A stretch of DNA of 64,000 nucleotides from Cochliopodium minus (GCA_024220525.1 JAMYWO010000016.1:1-64000); one strand, 5' to 3'. Positions 12,501-22,931 are shown, numbered from the stretch's first letter. Numbers and translations: made by a program. The notes: generated by a model from the sequence alone, not told the origin.

Positions 12501-13850
12501 TTTTTTAAATCTTTATTTTTATTTTTATTTTTATTTTTTATTTTTTATTTTTTATTTTTTGTTTTTTATTTTTATTTTTTATTTTAATATTTGTTTCTTG
12601 AAAAGGAAATTTCAATGAATCGAGGAAATTGGCACTTATTGCAAGAGACACTCTCGATCTTTATTCAGAAGACACGAACCACCATTCAAATCTCAAAGTG
12701 AACTATCTACTCAGAGATGAGAAGGTAAAAAAAAATTTTTATTTTTGTAGTTAAATATTTCATTCATTTTTTTTAATTATTTTTATTTTTTATTTTTATT
12801 TTTATATTTTATTTTTGATTATTTATTTTTGATTGTTATTTTTTGATTATTTTTTTTTTAAGTTTTCATTCATTTTTTTGATTATTTTTTTATTTTTTTA
12901 TTTTTTTATTTTTTTAATTTAATTTATTTTTTATTTTTTATTTTTATTATTTTTTTTATTTTGATTTTTTTTTTAAATAGGCACTGGAAGAAAATATTTC
13001 ATATTTTGAAAGTAACGAAGATCGTTTGAATTTGGCAATTTCCAAAATGTATTTGGGTGTTGTTCATAAGGAAAACGAGATGCATGAAAAAGCCATTAAT
13101 CTTTTCAACAGTTCTTTAGCTTCTTTCATACATTTAAGGTAAAGAAAAAGAAAATAAAAATAAAAAAATAAAAAAAAATAAAAAAATTAAAATGATTAAA
13201 AAAAAAATTATAATAAAAAATAAATTAAAATGAAATTAAATTTTGAAAAAAATTAAAATAAAAATTAAAATGAAATTAAATGAAAATTATGAAACAAATA
13301 TAAATATGAAATTAAAAATTAAAAAAAATTAATATAAAAATAAAAACAAAATTTCAACCATCCAAAAATTAAAAAAAAAAAAAAAAAAATAAGAACAAAA
13401 ATTAAAAAACAATTAAAAATAAATAAAAATATTAAAAAATACTCACAAATATAATAAAAAAAAAATAACAAAGTGAAATAAAATAAAATCAAATTATGAA
13501 ACAAACAAAATATTAAAATTTTAATATTTTTTTAATTTAAAAATAGATCATTAAGCAACATCCAAAGATGCTCGGAACATCTGGGAGACACCCACTTCTC
13601 CGCCAACAACATCGAAAAGGCCATCGAGAACTACGGAAGGCAACTCACCACCTCCATCAAGTACAACAACTTCTTCTCCGTTCTGTGTGGCTTCAGCAAG
13701 TTAGCTCACGTTTCTTACCATTCTAACTTGTTTGAGTCTTATGTTGAATACGTTCAAAAACACAATGCTCTTTCTTTTAAGTTGGGAAACTCTTTTTTGG
13801 TTACTATCAACCTTGTTTCAAAGTTGCCTTCTAATTCTAGCGAGAATTGA
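9526..13850 (+). CDS. Large TPR-repeat protein (multi-exon, interrupted by assembly gap)
   Basis: About nine exons: 9526-9735, 9952-10276, 10501-10722, 10959-11265 (with the gap), 11452-11636, 12045-12341, 12606-12724, 12981-13138 and 13547-13850. The predicted protein is built of tetratricopeptide-like helices, for example YDGKHKEALDVFDVVV, AEKYLRKALPL, GDSPNEAIRFWRSSL and NNIEKAIENYGRQL, so it is probably a protein-interaction scaffold. The N-terminus is rich in K, S, Y and F and could be a mitochondrial targeting sequence, unproven. Exons 1-2 and 5-9 splice in phase. Exons 3 to 5 do not: exon 3 needs two frame changes (about 10585 and about 10635, with a TAA at 10635 in the entry frame), and the 3-4 and 4-5 junctions are each off by one base as I read them. 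These errors cluster around the false gap, so sequencing error is likelier than pseudogenisation. Partner and pathway unknown. Confidence 0.75.
10972..11225. other. 100-N assembly gap flanked by the same 77 bp (false gap)
   Basis: One hundred Ns fill 11049-11148. The 77 bases before the gap (10972-11048) are repeated directly after it (11149-11225). Reading through only one copy keeps the TPR reading frame, whereas both copies would duplicate one exon segment. Two contig ends that overlap by 77 bp were therefore probably scaffolded rather than merged. Confidence 0.9.
11343..11425. repeat. Intronic A-rich microsatellite
   Basis: Tandem AAAAAAT/AAAAAAAT units in the intron that follows the gap-containing TPR exon. 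Other introns of the same gene are T-rich on the sense strand (12350-12600, 12725-12980), and another is A-rich (13139-13546), so strand polarity of the homopolymer tracts switches from intron to intron. Confidence 0.8.
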
Positions 13851-14002
13851 GAAATTTGAAAAGAAAAAAAAATTAATAATAAAAATATTTATTTATTTAT
13901 TTATTTTATTTTATTTCATTTCATTTTTTTTTATTTTTTTTTTTCAATAATCTTAGATTAGATAAAATTGTTTTTTTAGTCTAGGATAGTGTACTTTTTG
14001 CA

Positions 14003-14076
14003 TCAGTAGTTGATGGCTAATGCTTTAGCACAAGCGGCGAAGACAAGGTCTCTAATTAATCTTGCAGCTTCATTTC
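14003..14076 (-). pseudogene. Orphan terminal exon
   Basis: A 74-base stretch, less AT-biased than its surroundings, reads on the minus strand from a TTAG acceptor as NEAARLIRDLVFAACAKAL plus a few residues and a TGA. It is amphipathic and protein-like. No upstream exon with a matching donor is visible in the adjoining 150 bases, which are low complexity before the LRR locus begins. It may be the last exon of a lost gene or an unrecognised short gene. I do not recognise the family. Confidence 0.35.
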
Positions 14077-14234
14077 CTAATTTTTTTTTAAAATTATTGA
14101 AAACAATTATTTTTTAATTTTTTATTGTTTTTCTCATCTTTTTTTTTTTAAATTAAAATTTATTAAAAAATTTTTATTTATTTTCCATTTTTTATGGATT
14201 TCATCTTCATTTTTGAAAAGAATAAAATTAAAAA

Positions 14235-15589
14235 ATGAGCATGGAATGGAAATGTACTAATCCTATCATGAAAAATAATATTTTCCCAAAAAAGGAGGAA
14301 GGCAAATTATTTTTTAAGAAATTAATGGAAACAGATTTGGAGGAAAACATACATGTGGAATCCTTGGGAGAATATCAAGAATAAAAAGAATATTTTTTGG
14401 AATATTTGAGAAATACTAAAACATTAAATAGATTGGAATTCAAAATCAATGGAGAATATGATGTAGAAAAATGGAAAAGTTTTTGTGAGGGAATGTTAAC
14501 AAATCAATCAATAGAAACAATCAGTTTGGAATGGGATGAAGAATCAAAAAAGATTGCTAAAATAATTTTGAAATCAATCCAAGAAATGAAGATACAAAAA
14601 TTGATTGTGAGAGAATCTAGAATAGATAGAGAAATTTCAAAGAGTATTGCGAAATTATTAGAAGCGAATAAAGGGTTAATTAAATTCACCATTTTCATTC
14701 GAGAAATTAAAAAAGAAAACACAGATATGAGATTAGAATTTGAGGAAATAAGCAAAGTTTTAGCAGAAAATAAAACAAATCTCAAATACTTGGAAATTTT
14801 TAATCCTTGTGAGGGGAAAGAAATGGGTGATTACATACCTGAAATTTTGAGAAAAAACAAAATTTTGGAAAAGATTGTATTATCTGATAATAAAATCCCA
14901 AATTATTCATTCATACTCATTTTTGAATCTTTATTAATCAATACAACTCTGAAAAGTATTGATATGACCAATAATTATTTAATGGATTTGGGCGTTCAGA
15001 AATCTATTTGTTCTGTTTTAAAACTAAATACTTCTTTGGAGAATGTAAATAAATTTTAAATAAATTATTTTTAAATTAATTTTTTAAAAATTAATAAAAA
15101 GGATTATTTCTGAAGAATGGAATTACAAAAATGTCAATGAAGAATTTAATGAAAAGGTTTTGAAAAGCCTAAAATCAAACAAAACATTGACTTATTTATG
15201 TTTGCGATTGGGAAAGGAAAACTATTTTCATTTTGTAGAATTGAATGAAGGTGAATCATTCTCTATTAGAAGTGTATTTTTCAAGAGATTTTTTTGGAAA
15301 GGAAGAGAAAAGTAGTTTGAATTTCAACAGAAGAATTTCTCAAAAACCATGTTGGAACTTTAAAAATCATTCAATTTTTGAAGAAGAATTCAAACAAAAT
15401 ATCTTTACTTTTTTGCTCTCTCATAGAGTTTATGTCAAAAACCAATCACGCTTTAAAATTCCCAAGCCAATTCTCTTTAAAATCTTTGATGAGTATGCCA
15501 AACTGTATTTAGTTGAAAAAAAATTGAAGTTTCTCAATGAAAATTCCAACAAAAAAAGAATGATGATTAAATTTAATAAAATAAATTAA
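14235..15589 (+). pseudogene. Leucine-rich-repeat protein, probably a pseudogene
   Basis: From an ATG at 14235 the frame reads about 49 codons to an in-frame TAA at 14382-14384 (context CAAGAATAAAAAGAA) and then continues in the same frame for 220 codons of LRR-like sequence (LEKIVLSDNKIPNYS, LKSIDMTNNYLMDLG). The following exon, from 15102, does not join in phase after the donor at about 15046. A second frame change is needed near 15245 to reach the last segment. That segment carries CWNFKNHSIF and FKIPKPILFKIF, the same C-terminal module seen in the ankyrin genes and in the pair at 18932-21266. One nonsense codon plus two frame breaks favour a decayed gene over three independent errors, but sequence error cannot be excluded. 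Confidence 0.7.
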
Positions 15590-15695
15590 ATAAAAACAGA
15601 GATGTTTCAAAATTGAATTTGTTTCTTGAAAATAAACATGAAAAAAAAGATAAGAAAGCTTTTTTTTTTTCAACAAAAAGAAATTTTATTTTAAA

Positions 15696-16495
15696 TTAAA
15701 AGTGGGAACTTCTTCCTCTGGTATAGCATCTTGCTGGCAATTGGAAGTTGGAAGCAGCTGGAACACCAGGAGTAAAAGTGGTAAAGGTGACAACATCAAG
15801 AGTGACTTGGTTTCTATCAATGACATCAAAAGCAAGAGGGGTGTTTCCGTTTGCACACAAAGTGATATCGACTCCTCCTCTCAATACATCAACCCAGAGA
15901 GTTCCGGTTTTACCGTTAGCAGAGCAAGTTCCGTTGGATTTAGAACTTTTCAACCAATCGAAAGCAGGTACCCAAGGTTCATAGAAATCTATAAAATATT
16001 GCAAAAAAAATATTAAAAAAAATTATTGAAAAAATATTTGGACATCTATTCATTTATAAAGAGAATATTTTATTTGAATTTTATTTTTACCTCTTCTTTC
16101 GCAATGTGCTCCATTTACATCAATGTATTCGGTGTGGTTGGTTGCAAATTGATAGACAGTGATCTTGGTATTTTGATCATAGGTGGTATCAATTCTTCTT
16201 TGTCTTCCAGAAAACCACTATACAATTGAAAATGGTTAATTTATAAAATAAATAAAAGCAAAATATAAAATTTTTTTTTATATTTTTTACTTCATAGGTG
16301 GTTTCAGAATGAGTTTGGGTTTGATTATGGAATCTTCTTGCAACAGTTCCTTGGGATACTAATTAAATAAATTGGAAGTTAATATCGTTTATTCCCAAAT
16401 TTAAGGTTTTTATAATTCTTACCAAAATCATCAGAGATGGTTGGATAAGCAACAGCCAAAACAATGAGAGCCAATAAGCAAAGAATTAATTTCAT
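15696..16495 (-). CDS. Secreted ependymin-related protein
   Basis: Four minus-strand exons, 16495-16423, 16358-16291, 16217-16091 and 15988-15696, join cleanly to 186 residues. The N-terminus MKLILCLLALIVLAVAYP is a strong signal peptide. The mature chain has WFSGRQRRIDTTYD, VYQFATNHTEYIDVNG and conserved cysteines (AHCER, GTCSANG, ITLCANG, PARCY). The layout matches the ependymin/EPDR fold, an open beta-sandwich that binds lipid and calcium: a W and basic RIDTxYD stretch, then a Cys pair, then a beta-rich C-terminal half. Role here is unknown; lumenal or extracellular lipid binding is inferred from the family. NQT and NHT are potential N-glycosylation sites. Another secreted beta-sandwich protein remains possible. 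Confidence 0.65.
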
Positions 16496-16937
16496 TTTTT
16501 CAAAAAAATTTGATTTTTTTTTTTTATTTATTTTTTTAATTTATATTTTTTTTCTTATAAATTTTAATTTGGAGATTAGAAGTTCAAACATCTAAAAGTA
16601 AAATTTAAAGATTTTTTTCAAACAAAGAAAAGTGAATTTGGAAACTCAAATAGAAGAGAAGTTTTTATTTCTTTCAAATTTAAGAATATAAGCAATATAA
16701 TCCATCATAAATGAAATTTTTTATTCTTAATTCCTATTCAAACATATATTTGATCCATATTCAAGATTGGAGATTATGATAATGAGAAAAATAAATTAAA
16801 TAAAAGGATTCAAATTTTTTTATTTTCATCTTTTCATAATTTGTTTCTTTTTAAACGACCACAACTCTGAAAAAGAGTTTCTCCTTTTCAAAAAATGTTA
16901 AGCTTGACCTTATATAATCAATAAAAACAAAAAAAAA
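16496..16937. other. Intergenic, no gene seen
   Basis: AT-rich divergent promoter region between the minus-strand ependymin-like gene and a short plus-strand ORF. No RNA gene or conserved coding stretch is evident. Confidence 0.5.
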
Positions 16938-17111
16938 ATGAGCAACAGAACTTCTATGGAACCTATCCTTATTGAAAAAGAGACAAATGATTCTCTTGAA
17001 GATTCTGAAGAATATGGAATACCTGTAAATTGTCAAGGTTTAACAGATTTTGACGAATTGATAGTATCATTACAGAAACAACAAAAAGATTTTCAAGAAA
17101 AAAATAATTAA
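16938..17111 (+). CDS. Small acidic hypothetical protein
   Basis: An uninterrupted ATG-to-TAA frame of 57 codons preceded by an A-rich leader, the usual start context in this window. The product is hydrophilic and acidic (NDSLEDSEEYGIPV) and ends in a charged, possibly helical segment (LQKQQKDFQEKNN). There is no signal peptide, membrane segment or recognised domain. A single short frame can occur by chance, but its non-homopolymer composition stands out from the flanking DNA. Confidence 0.45.
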   Translation: MSNRTSMEPILIEKETNDSLEDSEEYGIPVNCQGLTDFDELIVSLQKQQKDFQEKNN

Positions 17112-17214
17112 AATCAACATTAAAATCAGTTATTTCCTATGAATTTTTTACAACATTTTTGTTTAATTTCTTTCTATATGTATACATTAATTAATTTTTT
17201 TTTTTTTTTTTTTT

Positions 17215-18842
17215 TTATTTTAAATTTAAATCTTCAAACTTGATTCCATCATACGACATTCTAATCTCAGTCTTTTCATTAGAATATTTTTTGACGAGTT
17301 CTTCATCAAAAGAAGGAAAGTGCAAATGAGACATTCCTGTCAAATATGCTCTTTTGGGTTGGACATGTTGTATGCAATTCAAGGTTTCTCCAAAATTCTT
17401 TTTAAAATAATTTTTTTTTTTTTAATTTTTTGTTTTTATTTTTATTTTTAAATTGATTGTTTTTTTTTTACCATATGAGAAGGCAGCTTCTCTTTCATCC
17501 CAACACAATCTACCACAAATAAACCCAAATTAAGACTTTTAAGCCAATCTAATTGTTCAATCTAAAAAAAGAATTACAATTTTTAATCTTTTTTTTTTTT
17601 CAATTTTAAAAGTTTTTTTTTACAGTGAAAGATTTAACATCGCTAATGTAAGCAATTTCACCAAATTGAAAACCAAGAGAAAGAGAATTTATTCTAAGAA
17701 AAAAAAAAAAGATCATAATTTGAAAAAAGGAGATTTTAATTTTAATTTTAATTTTAATTTTAGTTTTTTTTTTTTTTTTACTTACCCATGGTCCACTGTG
17801 AAAGTTTTTATTTTAAGACCAAAAATATTTAAATCTTGATTCGCCTCGAAAATATGAAATTTTAATTTGCTGACAAAGCCTAATAATTTGAATGAAATAA
17901 TTTTAATAAATTATTTTTTAAAATAAATTTTTATTAAACATTTTTAATTTTTTTTAAAAATTATTTCTTAATATTTTTTTTTACCTGATCCTGTTGCTTT
18001 GTTAGTTTCTACCAAATATGGGAAAGTGTTTTTGATTGAAGGAAAGTCCCTTGAAGTCACAAAAACTTGAATTGGATCTTTTGGATTAACACATTCTCCT
18101 ATTAAAATTTTTATTTATTTTTAATATTTTTTAATATTTAATAATCAAAATTTTTTCTTACTCAAATCGTCCATTCCTTTTTAAATATTTATTTTTCAGT
18201 TCAAAAGAAATTTTTTTTTTTTTTATTACCTAAAAAAGCATCTGCATGAGCATGACTCAAAATAATGGCATCGATTGTTTTGATTTCTTTGTGTGTTTTG
18301 ATCATATTTATCCAATTTGTTTTGAAAGTTTTCCCTTTTATTTTGTTTTTAAATTTTTCATTTTCATCTTTTTTATTTTTAGTTTTTATTTTTTTTACCA
18401 CAATCTATCACTATCGTTTTTTCTTTGTATCTAATCACACATCCTGTATTTCCTCTTTTATTTTTGTTTCCATGTTGTAATGCTTCTTCACAGATATTGC
18501 AAGTCAATTTCTTTTTTTTTTTTAATTAGAGGATTTGATAATATAGTATTGGATGATATTGTATATATACCAATATAAGTGATATAATTATATAACATAT
18601 ATCACCCTGTTTAATTCCATTCAAATATAAAAAAATATATGAAAAATTTTTTTTTACATGATTGTTGGATAATACACATGCAACAAATGGCATTCCTAGT
18701 GATGGTCCAGATCCTTTTTCCAAGTTAATGTAAATTTTATTTTGGAAATTATTTTACCATGAATATAAAAATCTCCTTTGTGTTCATTCATAATGTTCAA
18801 TGATCCAAAATCATTGTAATTTGATTGTATATCTTGTTTCAT
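17215..18842 (-). CDS. Metallo-beta-lactamase-fold hydrolase, PhnP/C777.06c-like
   Basis: About ten exons from 18842 down to 17215 join in phase. The order of motifs is diagnostic: GSGPSLGMPFVAC near the N-terminus, then CNICEEA and KNKRGNTGCVIRY, then VIDCGKTF, the metal motif LSHAHADAFLGMDDL, TVDHG and finally IAYISDVKS. This is the architecture of PhnP-related MBL-fold phosphodiesterases, whose eukaryotic branch (represented by the fission yeast protein C777.06c) carries SHAHADA instead of SHxHxDH. The likely reaction is hydrolysis of a phosphodiester using a dinuclear metal centre; the natural substrate is unknown. No signal peptide, so probably cytosolic. Exons are very small and exon 5 is only about 15 bases (FLG|MDDL), which automated annotation could skip. 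Confidence 0.85.
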
Positions 18843-18931
18843 TTTTTTTTTTAAAGGTGAAATAATCAAGTGAAAGTATTTAAAGTTGCAAATTAAAAAA
18901 AATTGGGATATATGGGTAATAATCAAATTAT

Positions 18932-20031
18932 ATGGAGATCAAACAGGTAATAATCAATTTCAAAAATTATTATTTTGAAATTAAGCTCGAATTCAAAAGA
19001 AAAGAAACCAATGATTCGAGCAATGAGAAATCCTATCTTGAAATGTCTGAATCTGAAAGAGAAGCAATTGTGGGCAGAGTGAAGAAAAGTACAGGAAATG
19101 GATATGGAGCACATATGGCGTTCAATACGATGTAATTCGACATTTTAATAGATATATTTGAATCATTGACCAATACCACCCATTTATCTATCCCATTCTA
19201 CAAAGATTCTTTAATTTTGCGCTTTTTTTTTTAAAATTTATTTAGATCAAGAGCTCCTAGAGATGGAGGAATCTATTCAATCACTTTTTATACATATCCC
19301 CAGTTTTATGATGTTCAATGGGCAGCTTTTGTTATGAAAAGATTAAATGAAAATAAAAATGAATTTGAATATACAGGTGAATTTCAAATTAAATTAAAAA
19401 AAATTTAAATTTTTTTATAATTTCTTTAGGAATACATAATTTATCTGATCAATTTCGAAAAATACAACCTCAAGATAAAAAAGAATTTCAATGGTGTGAA
19501 TTTTTGTTAGATGAACCAATAGCTATCAAGAAAGGAGAGTATCTCGCCTTTGGTTCCAAAGATTGCAAAGATTCTTTCATGTCATATTGTTTCATAGGTA
19601 ACATAGAAAAAAAGTTTCTAAAACTAAAAATTCAATTAATTTTGAAACATTTCGTTTTAAATCTAGGAGATCTTGATCCATGTAAAAAAAAAAAAATTTA
19701 AATTTCCAAGAAATTTTTTAAATTTTTTAATTTCTTTTTTTTTGTAAAATTATTTATTAAATTTTTAAAAATAGTTAATCAAAATATTTCCAGTGGTTCA
19801 TTTCATAAAAGGTTTTCCAAGTTTCCAAAGAAAGGAGAATTGGATTCTTTTTCTACGGATGGAGGAGTACTTTGTTATTACTATACTTTATTAGATATAA
19901 GTATGTGGTCTGAAAAAACTCACAAGTTATTTGGTGAATCGTTCAGGAAAATTGTTCCTATTTTGCTTTATTTCAAAAAGAAATTCAAACTACCAAGAAT
20001 GTTGATTTACATCATTCTTAGAAAATTATAA
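18932..20031 (+). CDS. Unrecognised beta-rich family with C-terminal W/KH/LP module, copy 1
   Basis: Five exons, 18932-19131, 19246-19376, 19430-19597, 19667-19681 and 19775-20031, close in frame to 256 residues; exon 4 is only 15 bases. The body has short alternating hydrophobic strands (YSITFYTYPQFYDVQWAAF, WCEFLLDEPIAIKKGEYLAF), suggesting a beta-sandwich. The C-terminus reads CYYYTLLDISMW, SEKTHKLF and then VPILLYFKKKFKLPRMLIY, matching the module in the ankyrin and LRR genes. No signal peptide. The exact start is uncertain. The tandem neighbour at 20310 is a clear paralogue. I do not recognise the N-terminal domain. Confidence 0.75.
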
Positions 20032-20309
20032 AATTTTCGTTTGTTTTGAATAAAGTGATTGGAAACCAATCGAATTAAAAAAAGTTACATCCCCTCAAAA
20101 ATTTACTTCATGATACAATACATATCTATCAGTTAAATACAATTTATATACAATGTATCTGTTAAGTGGTTATTACTATTCAAAGTTTGATCTTATTGGT
20201 ATGAAAAGAATCTTATTGAATCATTTCTAACAAGAAATTTTTTTTTTACTAATTTTAGATTCATTATTTAAAAAAAAAAAAATAAATAAAATTGAAATTT
20301 GAAAAAAAT

Positions 20310-21266
20310 ATGGATTTTTTTGAAGAGGAGAATGATGAACAGGATTATAAATTTTCTCTTTCCAATGAAAAAGGAATGATTGTTGGAGAAATAAAGAATT
20401 TCACCAAATCAGGCTATGCTGCAAGAATGGCCTTTAATAAAATCTCCAAATCGCCAATTGATGGAAAGATCTATTCCATCCATTTCTATACATGGAAGGG
20501 ATTCTATGATATTGATTGGATTGCTTTCACTCTGCGAAGAAACGAAAAAATAATAGATAAAAAATTCATATATACTGGTATAAATAAATTAAACAAATAA
20601 TAGAATCAACAAGTCCCATTTTGAGACAATATTCGTTAATATGAGTTATTAAAACTACAGAGGATAATTTTTTTTTAATTTTTTGCAATAAAATTATTTT
20701 TTTTTAAGGAGTTTTTGATGTAAAGGAGAACATGAGTGTTGGAGAGAAAAAAGAAGATTGTTGGTGTGAATTTATTTTGAAAGAACCAATACCCATTAAG
20801 AAAGATGAGTATCTTGCTTTCGGAAAACTAGATGGGAGCATTTCCATGAGTTATTACATCGAAAGTAAGAAAAACTCTAATGAAATAAAAATAGAAAAAT
20901 TAAATAAAAAATTTTTTTTTTTGTAATAAAAAAATTTAATAAAAAAAATTAAATAAAAAAAAACTTTTTTAAAAAAATAAAATTTTTACAGGTAAACTAA
21001 CTTATTCTGTACAGAATGAAGCTTCTTCTCAATCATTAATGACGGGTTACTCAAAACTTCCTAAAATCAACGATATTGCCTCCATTTCTTATGACAAAGC
21101 TTACTTGTGTTATTACTATTGTATTTTAACTCCCAGCATGTGGAATCAAAAAAACCACATTTATTTCGAAGAAAATTTTCAAAAAACAATTCCCATTTTG
21201 CTTTTTTTCAAAAAAAAATTTAATATACCACGTGTTTTGATTTATTTGGTAATAAAAAACTTGTAA
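20310..21266 (+). CDS. Unrecognised beta-rich family with C-terminal W/KH/LP module, copy 2
   Basis: Three exons, 20310-20577, 20709-20864 and 20992-21266, close in frame to 232 residues. It aligns throughout with the gene at 18932: YSIHFYTWKGFYDIDWIAF, then CEFILKEPIPIKKDEYLAF, then CYYYCILTPSMWNQKNHIYF and IPILLFFKKKFNIPRVLIYL. Copy 2 lacks the 15-base exon of copy 1, so intron number has changed since duplication. Divergence is substantial, indicating an older duplication than the ankyrin array. Function is unknown. The hydrophobic C-terminal end could be an F-box-like helix or a membrane-contacting segment. Confidence 0.78.
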
Positions 21267-21321
21267 GAATGATTTTTTTTTTTTGAAATAGTAAATTAAA
21301 AAAAGAGTAAAATTTTTTTTT

Positions 21322-21570
21322 TTATTTTTTTTCGTTTTTTGTGAACAACCATTTAACTTTTAATGTTTTCAGTTCATTCAAAACTTGTTTGAAATTAAAT
21401 CTTTTTTCAGGTAAATGTTCCCAACAATTCTCTATCAACTCTTTCATCTCTGAAGGGATTTCTTCGTTAAACTTCGGCCTTCCCTTATCTATTGCCACAA
21501 ACTTATAAATAGTAGAGTTCATTGAACTTAAAAAAGAGAAAGGTTTGCAGCTTCCATGATACATTTCTTT
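21322..21570 (-). pseudogene. C-terminal fragment of a TKL-type protein kinase
   Basis: A minus-strand exon after an AAAG acceptor reads EMYHGSCKPFSFL, then KGRPKFNEEIPSEMKELIE, CWEHLPEKRFNF and VLNELKTL. This is the end of a kinase C-lobe: the alpha-F end (WE-x6-KPF), GRP, and CW-x4-P-x2-R. The glycine loop, VAIK lysine, HRD and DFG motifs are all missing, because the next 140 bases upstream on this strand are low-complexity AT and then exons of another gene on the opposite strand. It is therefore a truncated remnant or the tail of a gene cut by an assembly deletion. Confidence 0.75.
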
Positions 21571-21720
21571 ATTTTTTTAAAAAAAAAAATTTATTTTTTA
21601 TTAATTTTATTTTATTTATTTTTTATTTTTTATTTTATTAATTTTAATTTCATTTTTTGAATTTTTTTTTTTATTAATTTTAATTTCATTTTTTTCATTT
21701 TTTTAATTTTTGAAAAAGGA

Positions 21721-22613
21721 TTGTCTTGGGTCCTCCTAAATCAGCTATTCAAAGATACAAGTTTTTCACAAAAACTTCTTACATCATTGGTGGTTTTGTA
21801 TTCACTTTGTCGGAAATAGAACATGGAATCTTGAGAGGAAATAAACCTCCACCTGGTTCCTTCAAGGTAAAATCATTTTTTTTTTTTTTTATTTTTATTA
21901 ATTTTTTTTTTTTAATCTTAATTTTTTATTAATTATTTTTTTAATAATCATTATTTTTTATTTTTTAAATTATTTTTTATTTTAAAAAGGCTCCTTTCCC
22001 TGATAAAGATCCTCGTTGTAAAATTTCTCTTGAAAAATGTGAACCTCTTATTCATTTTGCTCTTGGTAAAAAAAATAAAAAGCTATTTTTATTATTCTAT
22101 TTAATATTGATTGTTTAAATTCAAAAAAAATTTAATTTTTCATATTAAACACTTTTATTTTTAAAATAAATATTTTTTAAATTTGATTTTTTATTAAAAT
22201 TTCTTTTATTTTGTTAAAATTTCTTTTATTTTGTTAAAATTTCTTTTATTTTATTAAAATTTCTTTTATTTTGGTTAAAATTTTGTTTTATTTTTGAAAA
22301 ATTAGTTTGTGGAGCAAAAAGTTGTCCACCAATAAACATTTACTCATCAGATGGAATTGATGAACAACTGGTCCAAGCAGCAAAAGCATTTTTCGAAGGG
22401 GAAACAGTGGTGATAGATCTCAAAAAGAAGAAAGTAAAGCTCAACTGCATTCTTAAATGGTACCGCACTGATTTTGGTCAATCTGATGACGACATCATCA
22501 ATTTTATCATTGGTTATTCTTCTGAGTCTCAGACTCAGGCTTTGAATGAATTGTTGCAATCTAAATACAAAATTGAGTATTTAAAGTATGATTGGGGAAC
22601 AAATAAAGTTTAA
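21721..22613 (+). pseudogene. DUF547 domain, N-terminal part missing
   Basis: Three in-phase exons (from about 21721 to 21866, 21990-22065, 22306-22613) encode the latter part of a DUF547 domain. Visible landmarks are LGPPKSAIQRYKFF, the core FTLSEIEHGILRGNKPPPG, DPRCKISL, the hallmark CGAKSCPPI, FFEGETVVID and the terminal ILKWYRTDFG. The domain normally begins with a CFWLNLYNA-like segment, which is absent. The first visible exon starts after an AAAAAG acceptor, with only low-complexity DNA and the inverted kinase fragment to its left. Biochemical function of DUF547 is not established. The locus is either a remnant or a gene that lost its 5' half to an assembly collapse. Confidence 0.75.
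22193..22285 (+). repeat. Intronic 20-bp tandem repeat
   Basis: Four or more copies of a 20-base unit, TTAAAATTTCTTTTATTTTG with minor variants, inside the second intron of the DUF547 locus. It looks like ordinary replication-slippage expansion. Confidence 0.8.
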
Positions 22614-22931
22614 TTTTTCTCTAAGAAAATAAAATTTCAAAAGTTTGTCTTTCTTTGAAGAAAAAAAAAATATTGTTTAATTAAATAAATTTAATTCAGA
22701 ATTAATAAAAAAAAATAATTAAATAAACAATTAAATAAAAAATTTTATATTGATTGGATCCTCCAATAAAACACAGCTTGCAAACACTAGCAATATTTAT
22801 TTCCAATAATTAATTTTATATTGGACCTGATAAAAACAAAAGAAAAACATTTAAATTCTGCAAATGAAGATATAAATTAAAAATTAAAAAAAAATTGAAT
22901 TTGTTAATCTTGATAGAATAACATTGGAATT
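22614..22931. other. Intergenic, no gene seen
   Basis: AT-rich spacer between the DUF547 remnant and the next short gene. A slightly more complex stretch at about 22755-22830 has no open frame or recognisable RNA. Confidence 0.45.

Noticed and set aside
14382-14384. In-frame TAA as evidence of a reassigned stop codon
   Set aside because: TAA ends many intact genes in this window (Rpt2, ZnT, NHL and others), so a nonsense mutation or base error is simpler.
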